Source of the DNA: Earliella scabrosa
Taxonomy: Eukaryota > Basidiomycota > Agaricomycetes > Polyporales > Polyporaceae
Direction of reading: 5' to 3'
Assembly (NCBI GenBank): GCA_022605405.1
Contig: JABYQQ010000020.1
Location: 682,001 to 746,000, forward strand
Length of the DNA stretch: 64,000 nt
In this document: in pieces, positions 23,166 to 33,785 of the stretch
Numbering within the stretch: the first letter of the stretch is position 1
Layout of the letters: each line of letters begins with the position of its first letter
Position numbers and translations under genes: made by a program
Notes under the pieces: generated by a model
Databases searched by the model: none
The model's input: only the letters and a program-made list of their open reading frames with translations
What the model was told of the DNA's origin: nothing

Positions 23166-24923
23166 ATGCCCTCGCCCCCCAACTCGAACAAGACGTCTAT
23201 CGGATCCGCAATGATTGTGGAAGACGGCCAGCCTGGCTTCCTGCTCGAGCAGGAAGCCAACTTGAACTCCTCGATTGCTGCTACGCTGCCCTACGACATA
23301 CTCCTCCATATCTTTCACGATATGACCTTTGATCTATTCCAAGCTCAATGCGCGCTAGTCTGCCGCGCATGGTCTTATCCAGCTTCCGAGGCTTTGTGGA
23401 GCGTGCTCATATACACGACAATCCCACTGTGCCATATACTCTCACCAATGTCGGAAATCCGGGCAGCCTATGAGTTGCGTCGCAATGACTGGACCGAATA
23501 TTATGAGCAGGTGCGTCGTTTCAGGCCTGAACACCGTCTCCAGCCGCGTTATTGTATGCGGTACTAATGTGCCGCTTCCATAGGTCATCGAAAGCCATTC
23601 ATGGACCGATCCAAATATCTGGGCCCGCTTCTTACGTTGCGCGACTCGCGTGCGTGAGATACGAGAGTGGAGTCCTAACTCGTCCGAGTTGAAGTTGTTC
23701 CGTCTCCTCCTGGACCACAACGGCGGTGCAACATTCCTCCCTGCGCTACACTCCTTAGAGTGGACCGTCACCCAGCTAGACCTCGACCTCTCAAACGCCG
23801 GTGGAGTCGTCACCGCCCTTCTGTCACCAAGGATGAAGAGTCTAACTTGGAAAATCGATTATGGCGTCGCTGGAGAACAGGTCGCAGAAGTGCTGACCCA
23901 GGTCGCGATCAAGTCACCCCTTCTATTCTCGCTAACCGCCCCGATCGTCCAAGGCGATACCTTCTTACTCCCGCTCCTTTCCCCCTTCCATAGCCTGCGC
24001 GAACTGGATGTTGTTGATTACTATCACGCACTCACTCCGGCTCGCTTCCAGGCCTTCACTGTGCTCTCCAGACTCCAATCGCTCCGCTGCCGGGTCGACG
24101 GGTTCGCCGGATGCAGAGACACCTTCCGCGCTCCCTCTCTCCGGCGGTTAGAGCTGCACGATGGTACGCTCGCCACAGCGACAGGGTTCTTCCCCTGTCT
24201 AGACGCGCCACTGCTGGACGACATCGACATCCGTATGAAGGGGCGGCCAGTCAGGACGGATGCCATCCGGACGGCCTCAGAGATCTTCTGGCGGAAATCG
24301 CGGGTATGGGTTTCGCGCGAAACCTGCGCGCCTTCAATCTCAGTACCTACGAGGGAAGGCGTGCACAAGGAGCAGCCCTCGATCGAGCCATCCCGTCGTT
24401 CCTCGACGTCGTAAGGCCATTGCTCGCCTCTCCTCGATTACAGTTCGTCGATATCTTCTACATGTGGAGGCCAACCTATCTCACCGACGACAACATACTC
24501 GCTTTGTCGCAAGCATGGACTCAATTGGAGCGGTTGGATATCGTCATACGGAATCGCCCTCATCTGTCCCCGACTCTGAACTGCCTCTCGCATCTCGCGC
24601 GGCACTGTCCAAAGCTCGTCAAGGTCTTGCTTTTCGCAGAGATCGTCATCCAAGAGCCACTGTGCGTCCCAGAGCTTCCCCCGTCATCGCCGCACCCTCT
24701 GCGCGAGCTTCGGTTCACTGAGCGTCCGGGCGGGTGGGACGTCGATGCGGTCCCACCAGCGTCCATAGCGCGGTTCCTCTATACCCTGTTCCCGAATTTG
24801 GTCCTCGAAGAGTGCAACCCGTTCGATGCGCCCGATTTCAACGGACAAGGCGCACGAATGGCAAACGGTACGGCAAGCGTACTGCGTACTGCAGCAGGGT
24901 CGGTGGGCATTCATACTGCTTGA
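23166..24923 (+). CDS. F-box/LRR-type protein (frame break near 24233-24282)
   Basis: Probable substrate receptor of an SCF ubiquitin ligase. Exon 1 is 23166-23510 (in-frame ATG also at 23211), intron 73 nt, exon 2 from 23584. The F-box is LPYDILLHIFHDMT...CALVCRAW near residues 40-70, followed by leucine-rich repeats. The reading frame changes between about 24233 and 24318: upstream frame reads FPCLDAPLLDDIDI, downstream frame reads LLAEIAGMGFARNLRAFNLS and runs to the stop at 24923. A 50-nt intron 24233-24282 (GTATGA...CAGAG) would join the two frames, but its acceptor is weak and it has no good branch site; the alternative is a one-base frameshift. Decayed relatives lie at 1960-2680 and 36149-37230. 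Confidence 0.7.
23235..23258. repeat. Perfect 24-bp palindrome inside the F-box gene
   Basis: Self-complementary 24-bp sequence centred on CTCGAG, coding for GFLLEQEA just before the F-box. Could form a cruciform or mRNA hairpin. Confidence 0.9.
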
Positions 24924-25295
24924 GCTTGCCCCGAACTCACTGATGCATATAGGAGGGGCGTAGAAATATAAAACCTTCACGACACATGAATTCCAAGTCA
25001 TAACGTGTAGGTCCCGTCTCTTGTGCGTCGTCAAGGTATAGCTCTTAAGAGCCGACATGTCTCCCAAACTCGCGTCTGCGAAACGATCACATGCCGCATT
25101 TATTGTACGTGAGTGATTGTGAGTACTGAGAGGTCCATGACTACATGAGCCAGCCAAGCTCTCTCACGGACGGCGTCGTGGCAGCTGCGGTAGTGTCACT
25201 CAAGGTATAAGTATCAGCGAACGCTATCTAGAGCTATCCCCTCTAGTTCTTCTTCCGTGCTCCTCACCATCGACATACCATCCCGCTGACATCCC
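24924..25295. other. Gap between F-box gene and BTB gene 3
   Basis: 372 bp, promoter-like, with a TATA-like element at 25206-25213. No gene seen. Confidence 0.45.
25206..25213 (+). promoter_or_regulatory. TATA-like element of BTB gene 3
   Basis: TATAAGTA 90 nt upstream of the ATG at 25296. Confidence 0.5.
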
Positions 25296-27006
25296 ATGGC
25301 CTCTCCAACCGTACACCCCCATATCCACACCGCGGCATATCCGTTCAACAAATCTGAGGCGGACATTACCCTACGAAGCTCCGACCTCGTGGACTTCCAC
25401 GTGCGCCGGCACATTCTCTTCGAGGCATCCCCGATCTTCGAGTCCATCCTCTCCATTCCCCAATCTCACACGGCCGATGGCGATCAAGCACGTCCGGTCG
25501 TCGAACTCACGGAAGACCACAAAACGCTGGACACGCTCCTGCGTATATGTTACCCGGTCGTGAAGCCCGGGTCGAAGCGCTCGCTCGGGGAGCTCGAGTC
25601 CGCCGTGAAAGCAGCGCAGAAGTACGAGATGGAGCTCCCCCTGGCCGTGCTCACAAACGAGCTGTTGGACGCTTCCTCGCACTCGGCGTTGCAAGTGTGG
25701 GCGGTCGCGTGCCGCACGGGGTTGGAGAACGTCGCACGTCATGCGGCTAGGGCCACCCTCGGACTCTCGTCTGTTAATTTCAAGCTCTTAGGACGCATGA
25801 AGGGCCTCAGTGCCGGACAATATTACCGACTTGTCGAGTTTCGTCGGTTGAATGGTGCGGTGGACTCGTCCTTCCGTCTCGTGGACAATGAGCCAGTTGA
25901 GGACGGCCACCTCGCCGTTGTCATCAATGGACCGGCCCATGACTGGAACCCCTTCATGACACATTTCCCTCGCCCCACTGGGAGCGATTCCAATCCAGTA
26001 ACGTTGCCATATCCCGACATTCAGTGTCTATCATCCGATTCGGTTGCCCTCCCATCCCACAAAGGCATCCTTGCCGCAGCATCTCCGGTCATTCGTACCA
26101 TGATGGATGAGATACCGCCTGCAAGTGCCGGCACTATAACCGCTGACGGTCCGCAGACTTCTACCGCTGACTGTGCCATCACGATGGACCTCCCCACCGT
26201 GTCCATGGTCGAGTCCAGCGACGTCCTCGAGCCGCTACTACAACTGTGCTATCCCGGCGCGATACAGATGCCCTCTGACCTCACTCGGTTCGCGAAACTT
26301 CTCGCAGCTGCGAAGAAGTATCGGATGACGCGAATAGTAGAGGAGGCACGCCTTCAGTGGGCGCCATTGGCCAAGAAGAAGCCCTTGAAAGCGTACTTCG
26401 CCGCCATCCTCCACGGCTTAGACGAATGCGCGCGGGAAGCGGCGAAATACACACTCAATGAGACCATCGATGGCGAATATCTCAGAGTCATGGAATGCTG
26501 CCCGGCGTTCTCGTATCACAGCCTTTTGGAGTACCATCGAGCATGCAGAGCGGTCTGTGTGGAGAGCCTCCTGGAAGTCTCCTCGAAGATAAAGCCCTCT
26601 CCCAACGCTGACGACGCCACCCCCCACGTGGGATTCTTCAAATCTCCACCGTCTTCTCAACCACCCAAACCATTCGGCATGGGAGCATTCGGAATGCCAA
26701 ACCCCACGCGGCAGGGCCAAGGCTACATATGGCTCCGGAGTTACATCGACAAGTTAGCTAAAACTGCGGGAAAACATCCAGGTGCTTTGACGTCCGAGTC
26801 TACATGCAGACAGGTGTTCAAGGATGCCACAACGGCGCGCAAATGGTGCACGAGTTGCCAAGTTCTGGCGGAGGACATATCTGCCCTTTCTTCCGCGCTT
26901 CGTTACACTCTCCCTACGAGGATTCAGAACGTTGGTACCCATTTCATCATGGTACGATTCCTGCAGTATGCTGACACGCGCTCTACAGATTCAGTTGAAA
27001 CTTTGA
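25296..27006 (+). CDS. Tandem BTB/POZ-domain protein 3
   Basis: Third member of the local BTB family. Exon 1 25296-26930, intron 26931-26988 (58 nt, donor GTTGGT), last exon 26989-27006; 550 aa, one residue longer than paralog 1. First BTB: YPFNKSEADITLRSSDLVDF, then RRHILFEASPIFESIL. Second BTB-like unit: CLSSDSVALPSHKGILAAASPVIRTMM-type region near residues 245-275, then LQLCYPGAI and KPLKAYFAAILHGLDECARE. W-C-x-x-C (KWCTSC) near 515. The final exon encodes IQLKL-stop. The unspliced frame would run on to 27137, but the match of the 18-nt exon to ITLEL and VELQV in the paralogs makes the spliced form much more likely. The donor is noncanonical in context (GTTGGT); a GTACCC donor 4 nt downstream is the alternative. 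Confidence 0.85.
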
Positions 27007-27203
27007 TTGGACACCTAGTGTTCGCTTTTGATGCCTTGAGCTGTTGGCCTTCCGATAGTTCTGGAAATGATTGTCTATCGCCTGATCCGCGCACATCCCT
27101 CGCCGTCGTTCCGCCGTTGTTATTCTTCTCGCCATAGCAATGTAGTTCACCTGTGAGAATGTCACGTCATACGGGAAGGCTGACGTCATGAATTGACACT
27201 TAC

Positions 27204-28793
27204 TCACTGAGTATTCACTCGTCTTCGTACATCCATCAACACCAGCTCCCCTACAACATCCTCCAGATCGCTCACATATGTGGGATCGTCATCGGGCCCC
27301 GGGAAGTCCGCGCTACACACGCAGCCGAGGTTCAGTCTCTGCAGCCGATATCCACGCTGAACACGCGCGCGAAGAGCATTGTGTATCGCCCAGACCTCGA
27401 TACCCAGCGCGGGCGCAATGCGCGCGCCTGTCATCGTCACCTCGCGTAGGTGCGGCAGCGGGCAACTCGCTGCGGTCGATGGCTCGGATGGGCTGCCGAA
27501 CGGGTTTGTGCTGAGCAGCACGGGCGCGAGCGCGGTCCAGAAGGTGGTGGCGGCGTCGGCACCGTTGAGGTACATGGCGTCTGAGGAAACGCGTTCGAGG
27601 AGGGGAAAGTGCGCGAAAACGTCCCTCCATACTGATGAGGGGACGTGCGTCTTGTTCTCCCGCACGTTCAGCGCGGTGAGCGGGGCGGAGCCGAGAAGGC
27701 GGATGAGATCGATGAGGGCGCGGTGCAGGGCGTTGTGCCAGTCGAAACCGTTCCCGAGCGCTCGTGTTTCGTATTCCACGTCGAGCGAGAGGTCGACCGT
27801 GTGGGTCTCGCCGTGGGCGCGTAATGCGTAGGTATTTTCGTGATACAACACCACGACGTCGGCAGATGTTATGTGAGGCAGCATGGGGAGGGTAAGGGAC
27901 AGGTCGGGGGGTAGTAGGCCCGAGAGTGTGTTGTGCTCGAATCGATTTCCAGCATGGACGTTGACTGTGACGGACTTGGCTGAAGGAACTCGCAGGCGAG
28001 GGAGGAGTCTGGCCGCAAAGGAGTATGAGTCGATTGTCAACCTCAGCGTGTGCAGCTTGCCAAGTGTTGCACCCTCCCGTGGCTTGTTCGGTTCTGGTGC
28101 AGAGGAGGGCCAGGACACGATGTGGAAATCCAGCTCCTCGAGGTCCGGGAAAGACGCCACGATATCGAGAAACCGGCTGAGCGTGATAATCCGGGCACGG
28201 ACTCGTACGGTGAGACTGCGGAGATTGGGGTAGGACGATAGGTCTAACGGGAGGAAGAAGCCGACGAGGCTCAACTTGCGCAAGCGGGGCAAGTGAGCCG
28301 CGTCTAGATGGATGTGCATTCCGTCGTCGAGGCGGTTACACCATTCAATATGCAGCTCTTTGAGCGACGGCCATTGAGTTTCTAGCACGGCGCATGCAGA
28401 GTACATCCATCGCCTGTCCAGAGAGGTGAAGGCGAGAGACTGTATCTTCGATATGGAGCTCCACAGGAGCGAGATGGTGGCCTGCCTTGGCATGCTCTGG
28501 AAGGTGACATTGGCGGGGACGTCAGCGCAACGAAGGAGACAGAGAGAAAACCAGTTTGGACTGGAATGAACGTGGATATTGCGCCAGAGATGCGGGGTAG
28601 AGCAAACGACATTACGCCAACGTCGGCAAACCAGGGATAAGGTAGTCGTCTTGGCTGGGACTTTGACCACCTTCGCTCGAGGTCGCCTGGGCACGAAGTC
28701 GAAAACAGGACCATCAGGCAGCTGGAGAAATATTTCGACCAATATTTCGCTTGGCAGCTTGTTGATAGGCTCTGTGGATTCGCTCGTGTCCAT
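27204..28793 (-). CDS. F-box/LRR-type protein, intronless
   Basis: Single-exon gene, 529 aa from ATG at 28793 (MDTSESTEPINKLP). The F-box follows directly: INKLPSEILVEIFLQLPDG, with a 15-residue basic insert, then LSLVCRRWRNVVCSTPHLWRNI. The remainder is a run of leucine-rich repeat units (for example SLKELHIEWCNRL, LRKLSLVGFFLPL, LRSLTVRVR, LEELDFHIV). This is the common F-box plus LRR layout of agaricomycetes, expected to recruit a target to SCF ubiquitin ligase. It is not closely related to the F-box gene at 23166-24923. The open frame extends further upstream only through non-ATG codons. Convergent with BTB gene 3. Confidence 0.85.
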   Translation of the reverse strand: MDTSESTEPINKLPSEILVEIFLQLPDGPVFDFVPRRPRAKVVKVPAKTTTLSLVCRRWRNVVCSTPHLWRNIHVHSSPNWFSLCLLRCADVPANVTFQSMPRQATISLLWSSISKIQSLAFTSLDRRWMYSACAVLETQWPSLKELHIEWCNRLDDGMHIHLDAAHLPRLRKLSLVGFFLPLDLSSYPNLRSLTVRVRARIITLSRFLDIVASFPDLEELDFHIVSWPSSAPEPNKPREGATLGKLHTLRLTIDSYSFAARLLPRLRVPSAKSVTVNVHAGNRFEHNTLSGLLPPDLSLTLPMLPHITSADVVVLYHENTYALRAHGETHTVDLSLDVEYETRALGNGFDWHNALHRALIDLIRLLGSAPLTALNVRENKTHVPSSVWRDVFAHFPLLERVSSDAMYLNGADAATTFWTALAPVLLSTNPFGSPSEPSTAASCPLPHLREVTMTGARIAPALGIEVWAIHNALRARVQRGYRLQRLNLGCVCSADFPGPDDDPTYVSDLEDVVGELVLMDVRRRVNTQ

Positions 28794-29401
28794 CGAGGCG
28801 GTGACGGACGAGTGAAGGACACAAGCGCTCAATGGGATTCCGGTTTGGGCATCAGCTTACGTACACAGCGTCGGCACTGCATCCGATTGGGTGGCACTCG
28901 TGGCGGACGCGTGGCCGTCGATCCCGACCGGAATGGTCGTATGTACTTGCTTCGTCCCACCCTACTCATATCATCGCCCTGCTACGCATACTCTCGGGCA
29001 TCTCGCGATGCTGCGCTATGCCATCCTCGGCTTCCAATAAGCCACGCTCACCGTTGTTGCCAGCAATGCATCGTTGTGGACGCACAAAGCATCTGAACCA
29101 TCGGTTTGTTTTCTTGCTATAAATATTCTTTTTACAGACACCTCGCGAACATGATCATTTGGCCGAGTATGGCGGACGTCCGAGGGAGGCCGCTGACACT
29201 GGTAGCATCGGCAAGGCATTTCCAAATGATCCTACACCGCCGGATACATCTCCTCATGGACCACACACAGCTAGCTAGGCGAGGTGTTATATAGGGCGAC
29301 CGCAACTTCTACGAAAGCTAACATCTTTCCCGCGTTTGCCTCTTCGTCGAGTCTATATCTTCCGCCTCTTCATTGCTTGTTCTATACGGTCACTGCGCCA
29401 C
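28794..29401. other. Divergent promoter, F-box gene / subtilisin
   Basis: About 600 bp. A TATA-like element for the subtilisin is listed separately; another AT-rich CTATAAATATTC sits near 29117. No gene seen. Confidence 0.45.
29288..29294 (+). promoter_or_regulatory. TATA box of the subtilisin gene
   Basis: TATATAG about 110 nt upstream of the ATG at 29402. Confidence 0.55.
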
Positions 29402-31382
29402 ATGCATTTGCTCAGTGTCCTTGCCACTGCCCTCTCTCTTCTGGGTACAGCTCTCGCTGCGTCTGATGAGCAGGTGAAGCCGCTTGTCTCGACTCGGGAC
29501 AGTGGGGCGACCTCGCGGCAGAAGTCGTACATAGTCAAACTGAAGGCGGATGCTCCGAAGGACAAGCACCTCGATTGGCTCTCCTCCAAGTATGCGTCGT
29601 CAGCACATGTCACCCATGGCAAATGGACATCCGACCTTCTTCACGGCTACGCTGGTGAGCGATTGCGATTGATCGATATTAGCCACTTTGATACGACCCT
29701 TGAGTGCTTTAGGTGTCCTCGATGACGATGCCCTCGAGGCAGTTCGATTGAGGGAAGATGTGGAGTATCTTGAAGAGAGCGGCATGGTATATCCTGATAG
29801 AATATCCGTTCAGTACGAGCCACATTTGTGATTCGGGGTGACAGTTGCGCTCACGCTTACTTACGTCTATCACGTAGGACGGGGAGTCCTTGGGGCTTGC
29901 AGAGGATCAGTCAGTCGCACAGGCTTCCTCGCCGCTCTGACCCAGATACGCTCACCTTCAATTACACATTTGACACAACTGCCGCTGGAGCGGGCGTCGA
30001 CGTGTATGTGATTGGTACGTCGTCTCCTATTCTCTATCAGGAACGCCGATAACCTTCGACTATAACAGACTCTGGAATCCTCACGGACCACGTAAGAGAC
30101 TGATTTGATCACCTCATACCTACTGACTCAAGTCGAGCCCAGGTCGAGTTTCAAGGACGGGCCAGCTGGGGTGCGACATTTGGTCCGTTCGCATTGATTC
30201 GTCTCTCTGTGTCTATGTCCATAGTCACAACGACGCTGCAGAATATCGATGACGACGGTCATGGAACTCATTGCGCGTACGTCTCATCGACGGCCTTACC
30301 GTAAGAAGTCGTTCATAACCCCGACCAGCGGTACGATCGCGGGTGCAACTTTCGGTGTTGCCAAGCGCGCTCATGTCATCGCGGTCAAAGTCTTCGGCGC
30401 TCAGGGGTGGGTTGTCCACGGTCCTGATACACCACGTGTATTGACTCTCCATAATTTTCCGCAACTACAGAGGCTTTACCGCAGACATGTGAGTACCTCT
30501 TCCCAATGCAGGGTGCAATGGGCTGTCTAACGAAGTGGCATTCTCTCTGCAGCATCAGTGGAGTCAATTTTGTAGCCCAATCCGCTGCCCGGTCTGGTCG
30601 CCCTTCTGTTGCAAGCATGAGCCTCCGCAGTGCTCCGTCAAGGGCTCTCGATGCCGCCGTAAGAAACGTAGGCGTGTTTCACTTCGATGTATGCGCACCG
30701 ATAATGCATCTACTGACCACACTCACCTGGTCAGGCCATCAACCAGGGCGTGTACGTTGTGGTAAGCGCTGCGCGCACGTTACGCTGTCATGGATGGACT
30801 TATCGGAGATGTGACAGGTATCGGCTGGGAACAAGAACCTGGACGCCACGAGCCAGAGTCCAGCACGCGTCGCCGAAGCGATCACCGTTGGGGCGACGAG
30901 CATCAAGGACGTGCGCGCGGACTTCTCGAACTTTGGGCCGCTCGTCGACATCTTCGCTCCTGGTGTCGACGTCATCAGTGCTGGGATAGACGGGACAACG
31001 GTCGGTCTTGTCTGCCCTCTTGCTTGACGTTGTTCTTGTCGCTGACTGATGGCTTGGTCGAAATAGAGTAACGCTACTCTTAGCGGAACATCCATGGTAT
31101 GTCTCGGAAGGTATGAGCACGCTAGTACTGATGTGTTGCGCGTACTATCCAGGCATGTCCGGATGTCTCGGGCCTTGTGGCAACGCTCGCTAGCAACAGA
31201 CGCGGTGCTGCCCTGACTCAGAAGGAGATGTCCGACCTCCTCAAGCAGCACGCGACCAAGAACGCTATTCGTGGTCTCCGTTAGTGCTCGGTTGCGTAGG
31301 AGCGGACTCATAAGTTGACATGACATTTTCCTGCATCTTAGCTGTCAATACAGTCAACCTTCTGGCGCGCAACATGGCTTAA
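29402..31382 (+). CDS. Secreted subtilisin (S8, proteinase K type) with I9 propeptide
   Basis: Extracellular serine protease. Fourteen exons: 29402-29654, 29713-29812, 29878-30014, 30069-30091, 30143-30182, 30225-30276, 30329-30406, 30471-30488, 30553-30667, 30735-30761, 30818-31000, 31068 region 31067-31096, 31153-31279, 31342-31382; every phase agrees; 407 aa. Signal peptide ([19 protein letters not shown]), then an I9 inhibitor-type propeptide ([12 protein letters not shown] ... [12 protein letters not shown]) and the mature start [10 protein letters not shown]. Catalytic triad complete: Asp164 (VYVIDSGI), His197 (DGHGTHC), Ser351 (SGTSMACP); oxyanion Asn286 (SAGN). Exons of 18, 23 and 27 nt are included. 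It therefore looks fully functional. Convergent with the cysteine-rich secreted gene at 31780-32298. Confidence 0.93.
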
Positions 31383-31779
31383 GGAAGACCATATCGTAGC
31401 TCAAGCTGAGTGGGGGCTGGGTCTTATAATTGTTGGCTGAATAGAATTGGTTATTAATCACTGGCGATCTATGCGCCCCTCCGAGCATGGAGATGTTTGA
31501 ACTACTTTGACCGTAACCCGGTAGGTCAACGTATTCACTGAACCTCCGAATGGTACCTGCACGATCGATTATGTCCCTATCGCACGGACACTCCCACAGC
31601 ACCGATGTGAGTCAAACGTATACATTTTCTGCATCGGACATAATGCGTTCGGTCTTTCAGACTGCATCGGGTACAGGAAACAAGGATCACTTGGTGCTAA
31701 TTTGTACGAACGTTTGAGGTGAGCGAGCTCTGACTACACCACGACCGAGCCGCTCCCAGTTCTCTTGCGCGTAAAAATC
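31383..31779. other. Convergent 3' flank
   Basis: About 400 bp between the convergent subtilisin and cysteine-rich genes. No gene or repeat seen. Confidence 0.45.
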
Positions 31780-32298
31780 TTACAATCCCCCCGCAATTCC
31801 AGCAGGGAGGCAAATCTGCAACGAAAACGACGTGTGTCAGTGCCCAATTGAATGACATTCGCTGGTTAGAGACGACTAACGCCTCCCACGTCTGCGGGGA
31901 GCCCGACAGCACTCCCATCGACGCATGTGTCGAAGTCGGGGATAGCAGTGCAGTCGGCGCTGGTGGTGCAGGTGATGCCGTCGAGCTGTCTGGCCTTGAG
32001 CGATCCGGCACCTGGAATCGAGGGCAAACAGAGCTGCAAGATACGCAACCCGTGTCAGATCCAAGGATACCGTACTCGAGCCATACTAATGGAAATTGGG
32101 ACTTACGCCGGGAACGTCAACAGGAAGTGGGAGCGGCAAGTCGGCCGCGCTCACGCAGGTGGTGTCGGGGATGGCGGTGCAGTCGGCGTCGGTGGTACAT
32201 GTGATTCCAGGGACTTGTCTGGCCTGGAGAGTGGCAGCTGCGTTCACCGCGGCGACGGCGACGGCGAGCTTGACGAAGATGGCCGTGGTGAAGTACAT
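31780..32298 (-). CDS. Small secreted protein with two repeated cysteine modules
   Basis: Three exons on the minus strand: 32298-32107, 32033-31881, 31815-31780; introns 73 and 65 nt; 126 aa. A signal peptide (MYFTTAIFVKLAVAVAAVNA) is followed by two copies of a module of about 45 residues. Module 1: LQARQ, then GITCTTDADCTAIPDTTCV, then LCLPSIPGAG; module 2: LKARQ, then GITCTTSADCTAIPDFDTCV, then ICLPAGIAGG. Each module has four cysteines, and each intron falls at the same place, between the module body and its closing C-L-P motif, so an exon-intron unit was duplicated. Function unknown; size, secretion and cysteines fit an effector-like or cell-surface role (inference). The A-R-Q at each module start could be a processing site. 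Confidence 0.8.
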
Positions 32299-33785
32299 GT
32301 TGTATCGAAGACCTGAGGCGGAGAGGTGAGCAGACAGTTATTGAGGGCAGTTAGGCCGCAAGTGCTCACTCTGCTGAGGGTGTAGCGAATGCTGAGCGCA
32401 GTTGCTGCAGAACACGATGAAGCTGCACGGTCTTTATACCTGTCGCGAGCTCGCATCTCCCGAGTGAGGCATTCTTTGTGACGTAGTGACTGGAGCACGT
32501 CCTCCAACCGTGTTGACTATGTCCTTGTTTTCAGCCAATGGTGAACGTAGGTAGGACTATTTCGAGCACATGCCTCACCTACTCATGGCCATTCGGTTCA
32601 ATTAGTCGGCAGGTGTCTGTATGCTCCCATTTCGAGGGCTCCAGAATATACTGGAGTGACTTCGAGTTGCTCTCATGATGACGCACAGAGCGACAAATCG
32701 CACTTCCACCAAGCACTCGGCTCCGCTCGCAATGCTTCGAGCGCAAGGATACTCGCAGGGTTGGTGTCGCGTCCGACATCCGTTACGAAACATTGGTGCC
32801 GTTATACTGAGAAGTTGTGCAGCACAGTGATGCATGATCGCCTATTGGTGAGCTGCGATTGATGTGCATCTCGAACACCCAATTGGCTCAGCTACCGGCG
32901 CACAGGAATACCGCTACGGCACCTGGAATCCCTTCCTTGCCCTTCGGGGACCGCACAGTCGCATCCTACCTCTGGTTGACGTGTGTCAACGTCAGCGTCT
33001 GTCCAATAACCTCGGTAATTGGTGGGGCATGCGCTTATGGCCGAGTGGAGAGCCTGCGAATCAATCACGATAGTATATTGGAAGTGCGTGTACCAATTCT
33101 GTCGGATGGTTAACTGCCGTCAGACGGCATGCAATTCGCAGACGAGAAGACGGCTGGAGCTTTTCATAGCAGTGAGAACGACCTGACGTAGCCCGATGGA
33201 TGAATGAAGAGTCACCCGTCGAGGAACCTGCTCACCATCGGCTGATTTTGTCTTGTCAGGATCAGACTCATGATCGCCCGACTCTGACGGGCCGCCTATA
33301 TAGCTGATATGGCACCATACTTCAGTCAACGCCTGGTAGGATGGGGAACATAGCGGTAGATCATGGCGACTTGCCCCAAGTCTTCTTGAAAGATGAGATT
33401 CTCATCCCAGCCAACGTGGGCGCAAATGCAGTCAGCATGTATGAGTCACTCTCAGCCGTGGCCCGGAGCTCTAGCTGAGAAGGTACGCTCGCCGGTCTCA
33501 ATCCTCGCTGAGAAGATCTGATTGGACGAGATGCCTCTCACCCTCGACCACCTGCTCCCGCGCGAAGCTCTGAATGAATACAGGAACTGCCCCCAAGGCG
33601 ATGCTTAGTTAAGTTACGTCGTTGTGTAGACGGTCCAAGCGGATGCCTATCTGTTCGGCCCTCTCCCAGGGCTATATGGGTTTGTGGTTTTGCCGGAGGA
33701 AGACATGCACGTTCGCGGAAGCCGAAGCAATTGACCGCTTCATGCGTTCGCAGACCAGGTCACTTGGTCGATCGTCATCCCATCA
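32299..33785. other. Gene-poor gap
   Basis: About 1.5 kb with only scattered short frames, apart from the TATA-like element at 32432-32438 for the cysteine-rich gene. Nothing else can be supported. Confidence 0.45.
32432..32438 (-). promoter_or_regulatory. TATA box of the cysteine-rich secreted gene
   Basis: Minus-strand TATAAAG about 135 nt upstream of the ATG at 32298. Confidence 0.5.

Noticed and set aside
26931..27137. C-terminal extension of BTB gene 3 in the unspliced frame
   Set aside because: The extra residues have no match in the paralogs, whereas splicing gives the conserved five-residue tail.
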